From assembly GCA_030529405.1 (NCBI GenBank), contig JAUMWZ010000063.1:1-8559 (forward strand): a DNA stretch of 8,559 nucleotides, given 5' to 3'. Source of the DNA: Bacteroides sp. (lineage in GTDB: Bacteria; Bacteroidota; Bacteroidia; Bacteroidales; Bacteroidaceae). Of this stretch, positions 5,969-8,559 are shown in pieces; the first letter of the stretch is position 1; every line of letters begins with the position of its first letter. The notes beneath the pieces were generated by a model, which was not told the origin of the DNA, made no database searches, and saw only the letters and a list, made by a program, of their open reading frames with translations. Position numbers and translations under genes: made by a program.

Positions 5969-7279
5969 CTAAATCTGTCCTGCCGATTTTATTTCTAAGT
6001 ATTTGTTTATAACATTAACAGACAACTGTTCGGGAGAAGATATTATTGCTGCAATATTGTTCTGACGCAGAGTAGATATTACTTTCTGTTTGTCTGACAT
6101 ATACTTCTCTGCAATCACTTTGCTATACATAAGGCTTTCTTTGTTAGCCTTGCTCTTTATGAGTTCATCTATTTCGTCGTCTTTGAAGATTATCACTAAC
6201 ACCTTGTGCATCTTTGCAATCTGTTTGAGGAACTTTATCTGACGTGCCATTGTTTCTACACTCGCAAAGTCAGTGTATATCACCAGCAGACTTCTTTTGT
6301 TTATCTTTCTCTTGACGTATATATACAGCTCCTCGTAATCGCTATCTGTAAAGGTTGCTTTTTCATTATACAGTGCTTGCGAAATGGCTTGCACTTGCGC
6401 CTCACCCCTATTTGGCAATAGTGTTGTTTCTACTGTTGTGCCGAGTGTGATAAGTCCTGCTTTGTCGTCTTTCTTAGTCGCTATGTATGACAGTGCAAGC
6501 GCAGAGTTGATGGCATAGTCTAGCATTGTCATTCTTCTAAAAGAGTGTTGCATAGTTCTGCCTTTATCTATCACGCAATACACTTGTTGCGAACGCTCGT
6601 CTTGATATACATTCGTCATCAGCTTACTCATTCGTGCGCTCGCTTTCCAGTTTATATGTCTGTATTCATCGCCTTTGACGTACTCTTTTATCTGCTCAAA
6701 TTCCGTCTTGTTTGCTATTCGTCTTACCTTCTTTATTCCATACTGTGTGTGGTTGTTCTTTATTGTCAGCAGTTCATATTGTTTTAGCTTTATAAACGAA
6801 GGATATACCTTTGTGCTGTATTCGGTGTTTATGCTGTATCTTCTTTGTATAAAGCCTATGAGTGTTCCCGCAAAGATTCTAGTCTTGCCAAAAGGGTATT
6901 CTCCCCTCTGTGTAGGACGAAGTTTGTATGTAATAACCTTTGTGCGCTTTGGCTTTATTCTTGCTTTGAAGTTAATGTGCCTTGCTTGAAAGATGATTGG
7001 TATTTCGTCTATAACCTCAAGATGTATGATGTGGGGATATGTGTTGTCTATATGTATTGCAATCTGATTATCGTCTCCGTTAGAAAGTCTTTCAGGGCAG
7101 ACTCTGTATGCAGATATTCCGCTTCGACTATATAGAGCAATCCACTCCACTGCAGATAGTGTTGCCATGAGTGCTAAGCATACCGATGCCACCAACATAA
7201 AAGAAGGGAAGAAGTATGCAACTATATATAGTGTCGCAACAGCAAGTAATGATATATAAAATCTATTGGTGAGAAACAA
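5969..7279 (-). CDS. DUF58 membrane protein, MoxR partner
   Basis: A 436-residue DUF58 protein. Two N-terminal membrane helices (about 8-24 and 27-47) anchor it. A beta-rich segment (about 55-165) and the DUF58 core follow, with the signature region at about 193-216 (EFEQIKEYVKGDEYRHINWK). After this comes a vWA-like domain. Its metal site is degenerate: VIDKGRTM (D238, G240, T242) replaces the canonical DxSxS. DUF58 proteins are paired with MoxR ATPases, which are thought to act as chaperones that remodel or activate vWA-containing partners at the membrane; the exact target here is unknown. The start is a TTG at 7279, chosen because FLTNRFY is the usual Bacteroidetes N-terminus and no ATG occurs until residue 28. 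It begins 12 bases after the MoxR stop, so it is the last gene of the operon and is followed by the 5821-5853 terminator. Confidence 0.9.
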   Translation of the reverse strand: MFLTNRFYISLLAVATLYIVAYFFPSFMLVASVCLALMATLSAVEWIALYSRSGISAYRVCPERLSNGDDNQIAIHIDNTYPHIIHLEVIDEIPIIFQARHINFKARIKPKRTKVITYKLRPTQRGEYPFGKTRIFAGTLIGFIQRRYSINTEYSTKVYPSFIKLKQYELLTIKNNHTQYGIKKVRRIANKTEFEQIKEYVKGDEYRHINWKASARMSKLMTNVYQDERSQQVYCVIDKGRTMQHSFRRMTMLDYAINSALALSYIATKKDDKAGLITLGTTVETTLLPNRGEAQVQAISQALYNEKATFTDSDYEELYIYVKRKINKRSLLVIYTDFASVETMARQIKFLKQIAKMHKVLVIIFKDDEIDELIKSKANKESLMYSKVIAEKYMSDKQKVISTLRQNNIAAIISSPEQLSVNVINKYLEIKSAGQI

Positions 7280-7282
7280 AAC

Positions 7283-7288
7283 CCTTCT
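7283..7288 (-). promoter_or_regulatory. Shine-Dalgarno-like site before the DUF58 TTG start
   Basis: The minus strand reads AGAAGG, followed by GTT and then the TTG start. The spacing of three bases is short for a ribosome binding site, but it supports starting at this TTG just after the MoxR stop. Confidence 0.4.
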
Positions 7289-7291
7289 GTT

Positions 7292-8299
7292 TTAGTTGTT
7301 CGTTTGTTTATTGTATTTCTCTGGAATGTGTACCCTCTCGATAAGTCTTGTCGTTACTTTTTCCGGAGTATATCCTTCCATTTCTGCCTCAGCAGTTATT
7401 GTTATTCTGTGCTTTATTATGTACGGAGCCACGTGCTTAATATCCTCTGGAGTCACAAAGTCTCTTCCCTGTATCAAAGCATAGGCTTTCGACACCTTGA
7501 GTATAGCTACTGTTGCTCTTGTTGATGCACCGAGATAAACGTTTTTGCTGTTTCTTGTTTGCTGAATGATGTTTACTATGTATTCAATCAATGAATCATC
7601 AACATACACATCGTTAGCAAGTTGCCTCATGTTTATTATTTCTTCTGGAGTAAGAATAGGAGATATATGCTCCAAAGTGTTTATCATTTGGTTGGCATTA
7701 TATCTCTTTAGTATCTCTAACTCTTCTTTTGCTTGCGGATAGTCCATGTTTATCTTCATCACAAAGCGGTCAAGTTGAGCCTCTGGCAATCTATATGTTC
7801 CCTCTTGTTCTATTGGGTTTTGTGTGGCAAGTATAGTGTATAGTCTTTCCATTGGATATGTGTTGCCATCAACAGTAACTTGTCTTTCTTCCATAGCCTC
7901 TAATAGTGCAGCTTGAGTTTTAGCTGGTGCACGGTTTATTTCGTCAGCAAGCACTATGTTGGCAAACACTGGTCCACGATGAAAGCTAAACTCTTGCTCT
8001 TTCATGTTGTATACAGTTGTTCCCACCACATCGCTTGGCATAAGGTCTGGCGTAAACTGAATTCTGTTGAAACTTGCATCAATCAGCTTTGCAATCAACT
8101 TTGTTGTCAAAGTTTTTGCTACTCCCGGCATACCTTCAATAAGTATATGTCCGTTGGCAAGTATAGCTGTTAGAATCATCTCTATATTGTCTTCTTGTCC
8201 AACAACTGTTTTAGCTATTTCTTGTTTCAGCTGACTTATCTTGTCAGAGAAAGCTTGTATTCTCTCTTCTTCTATGTTGCTTGTTTGTGAAATGCTCAT
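7292..8299 (-). CDS. MoxR-family AAA+ ATPase
   Basis: A 335-residue cytoplasmic AAA+ ATPase of the MoxR family. Visible motifs are VVGQED (32-37), Walker A GMPGVAKT (56-63), Walker B VLADEIN (116-122), sensor 1 ATQNP (158-162), the LPEAQLDRF stretch (171-179) with the likely arginine finger R178, and the C-terminal GASTRA (257-262) of the lid domain. All catalytic residues are present. MoxR proteins form rings and are thought to help assemble or activate vWA-domain partners. The DUF58 protein encoded immediately downstream is the expected partner. The start ATG (8299) overlaps the stop of the upstream gene by four bases (ATGA), which implies translational coupling. The promoter must lie beyond the right edge of the window. 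The symbol moxR is not given, because several paralogous subfamilies exist. Confidence 0.95.
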   Translation of the reverse strand: MSISQTSNIEEERIQAFSDKISQLKQEIAKTVVGQEDNIEMILTAILANGHILIEGMPGVAKTLTTKLIAKLIDASFNRIQFTPDLMPSDVVGTTVYNMKEQEFSFHRGPVFANIVLADEINRAPAKTQAALLEAMEERQVTVDGNTYPMERLYTILATQNPIEQEGTYRLPEAQLDRFVMKINMDYPQAKEELEILKRYNANQMINTLEHISPILTPEEIINMRQLANDVYVDDSLIEYIVNIIQQTRNSKNVYLGASTRATVAILKVSKAYALIQGRDFVTPEDIKHVAPYIIKHRITITAEAEMEGYTPEKVTTRLIERVHIPEKYNKQTNN

Positions 8300-8559
8300 C
8301 TTATTTTGTCTATTATGTTATTCATTATTTTGATATATTCCTTTGCCTGTCTTTTGCTTTCTATTGGCTTCTTTTTCTCTACTATTTGTCTTATCTCCTG
8401 AAGTCTTCTTGATATAGTTTCAAACTCTATACCGCTGACTCCTGAAATATATATAAAGTTTTCCTTGTCTGTATTTACTTCGCGAATGTCTATCTGTTCG
8501 TTTCTGATAAGGTGCTCCACCAGCAGATTGTATTTTAGCCTTACAATGTCATACTGATT
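8296..8559 (-). CDS. C-terminal part of an operon protein, possibly DUF4350-like (partial)
   Basis: The reading frame is open from the stop at 8296-8298 to the right edge of the window, giving the last 87 residues. A GTG at 8520 is in frame but is probably internal, since the frame continues without a stop to 8559. The segment is charged and predicted mostly helical (KYNLLVEHLIRNEQIDI near its start, a second helical stretch SRRLQEIRQIVEKKKP). In Bacteroidetes the gene before this type of MoxR often encodes a DUF4350 protein, whose soluble C-terminus looks similar. This identification rests mainly on position and general resemblance. It overlaps the MoxR start by 4 bp. Confidence 0.65.
   Translation of the reverse strand, partial: NQYDIVRLKYNLLVEHLIRNEQIDIREVNTDKENFIYISGVSGIEFETISRRLQEIRQIVEKKKPIESKRQAKEYIKIMNNIIDKIR

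Noticed and set aside
7220..7260. AACTATATATAGTG and TGATATATAAA inside the DUF58 gene as another repeat array
   Set aside because: There is a single good core, and the next lies 28 bases on, not 22. It codes for conserved membrane-helix residues, so the match is probably chance.

Overview
The window reads as chromosomal DNA from a low-GC Bacteroidetes, most likely order Bacteroidales. The evidence is: promoter elements of the TTTG / TAnnTTTG type used in this phylum and few Shine-Dalgarno sequences; a MoxR-DUF58 gene pair whose DUF58 protein begins in the style usual for Bacteroidetes; a two-domain glutamine-dependent NAD synthetase; and a short lipoprotein in front of a PhoH-like ATPase. 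TAA, TAG and TGA all serve as stops, so the standard bacterial code applies. I cannot fix the genus.

Layout from left to right. Positions 1-670 hold no credible gene. They contain a degenerate tandem duplication with a 197-bp period (copies at about 5-179 and 202-371, plus a short third fragment) and a strong hairpin terminator at 578-622. On the minus strand, 671-1390 encodes an unrecognised protein with two membrane helices and a long acidic, tyrosine-rich tail. Next on the minus strand is nadE (1660-3600), the glutamine-hydrolysing NAD+ synthetase. The 3601-3938 gap holds divergent promoters: nadE to the left, and a lipoprotein-phoH operon to the right (3939-4601 and 4623-5576, plus strand). 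The lipoprotein carries motifs of the LAS/M15 zinc peptidase fold. The 5577-5968 gap contains a bidirectional terminator (5821-5853) between convergent units. The rest (5969-8559, minus strand) is the end of a MoxR operon: a partial upstream gene, a MoxR AAA+ ATPase and a DUF58 protein, tightly packed with a 4-bp overlap and a 12-bp gap.

The most unusual feature is a family of AT-rich imperfect repeats with a strict 22-bp period. It fills three of the intergenic regions: 1538-1669, 3622-3709 and about 5652-5803. The core, AACTRTATATAGTT or a variant, is nearly self-complementary. Two arrays flank nadE on both sides and the third follows phoH. The regular spacing of about two helical turns suggests phased protein binding or a dispersed intergenic repeat family. 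It is not CRISPR. Together with the 197-bp duplication and the LAS-like lipoprotein beside phoH, these are the best leads. The other genes are recognisable housekeeping families, and I see no phage, transposon, defence or RNA gene.
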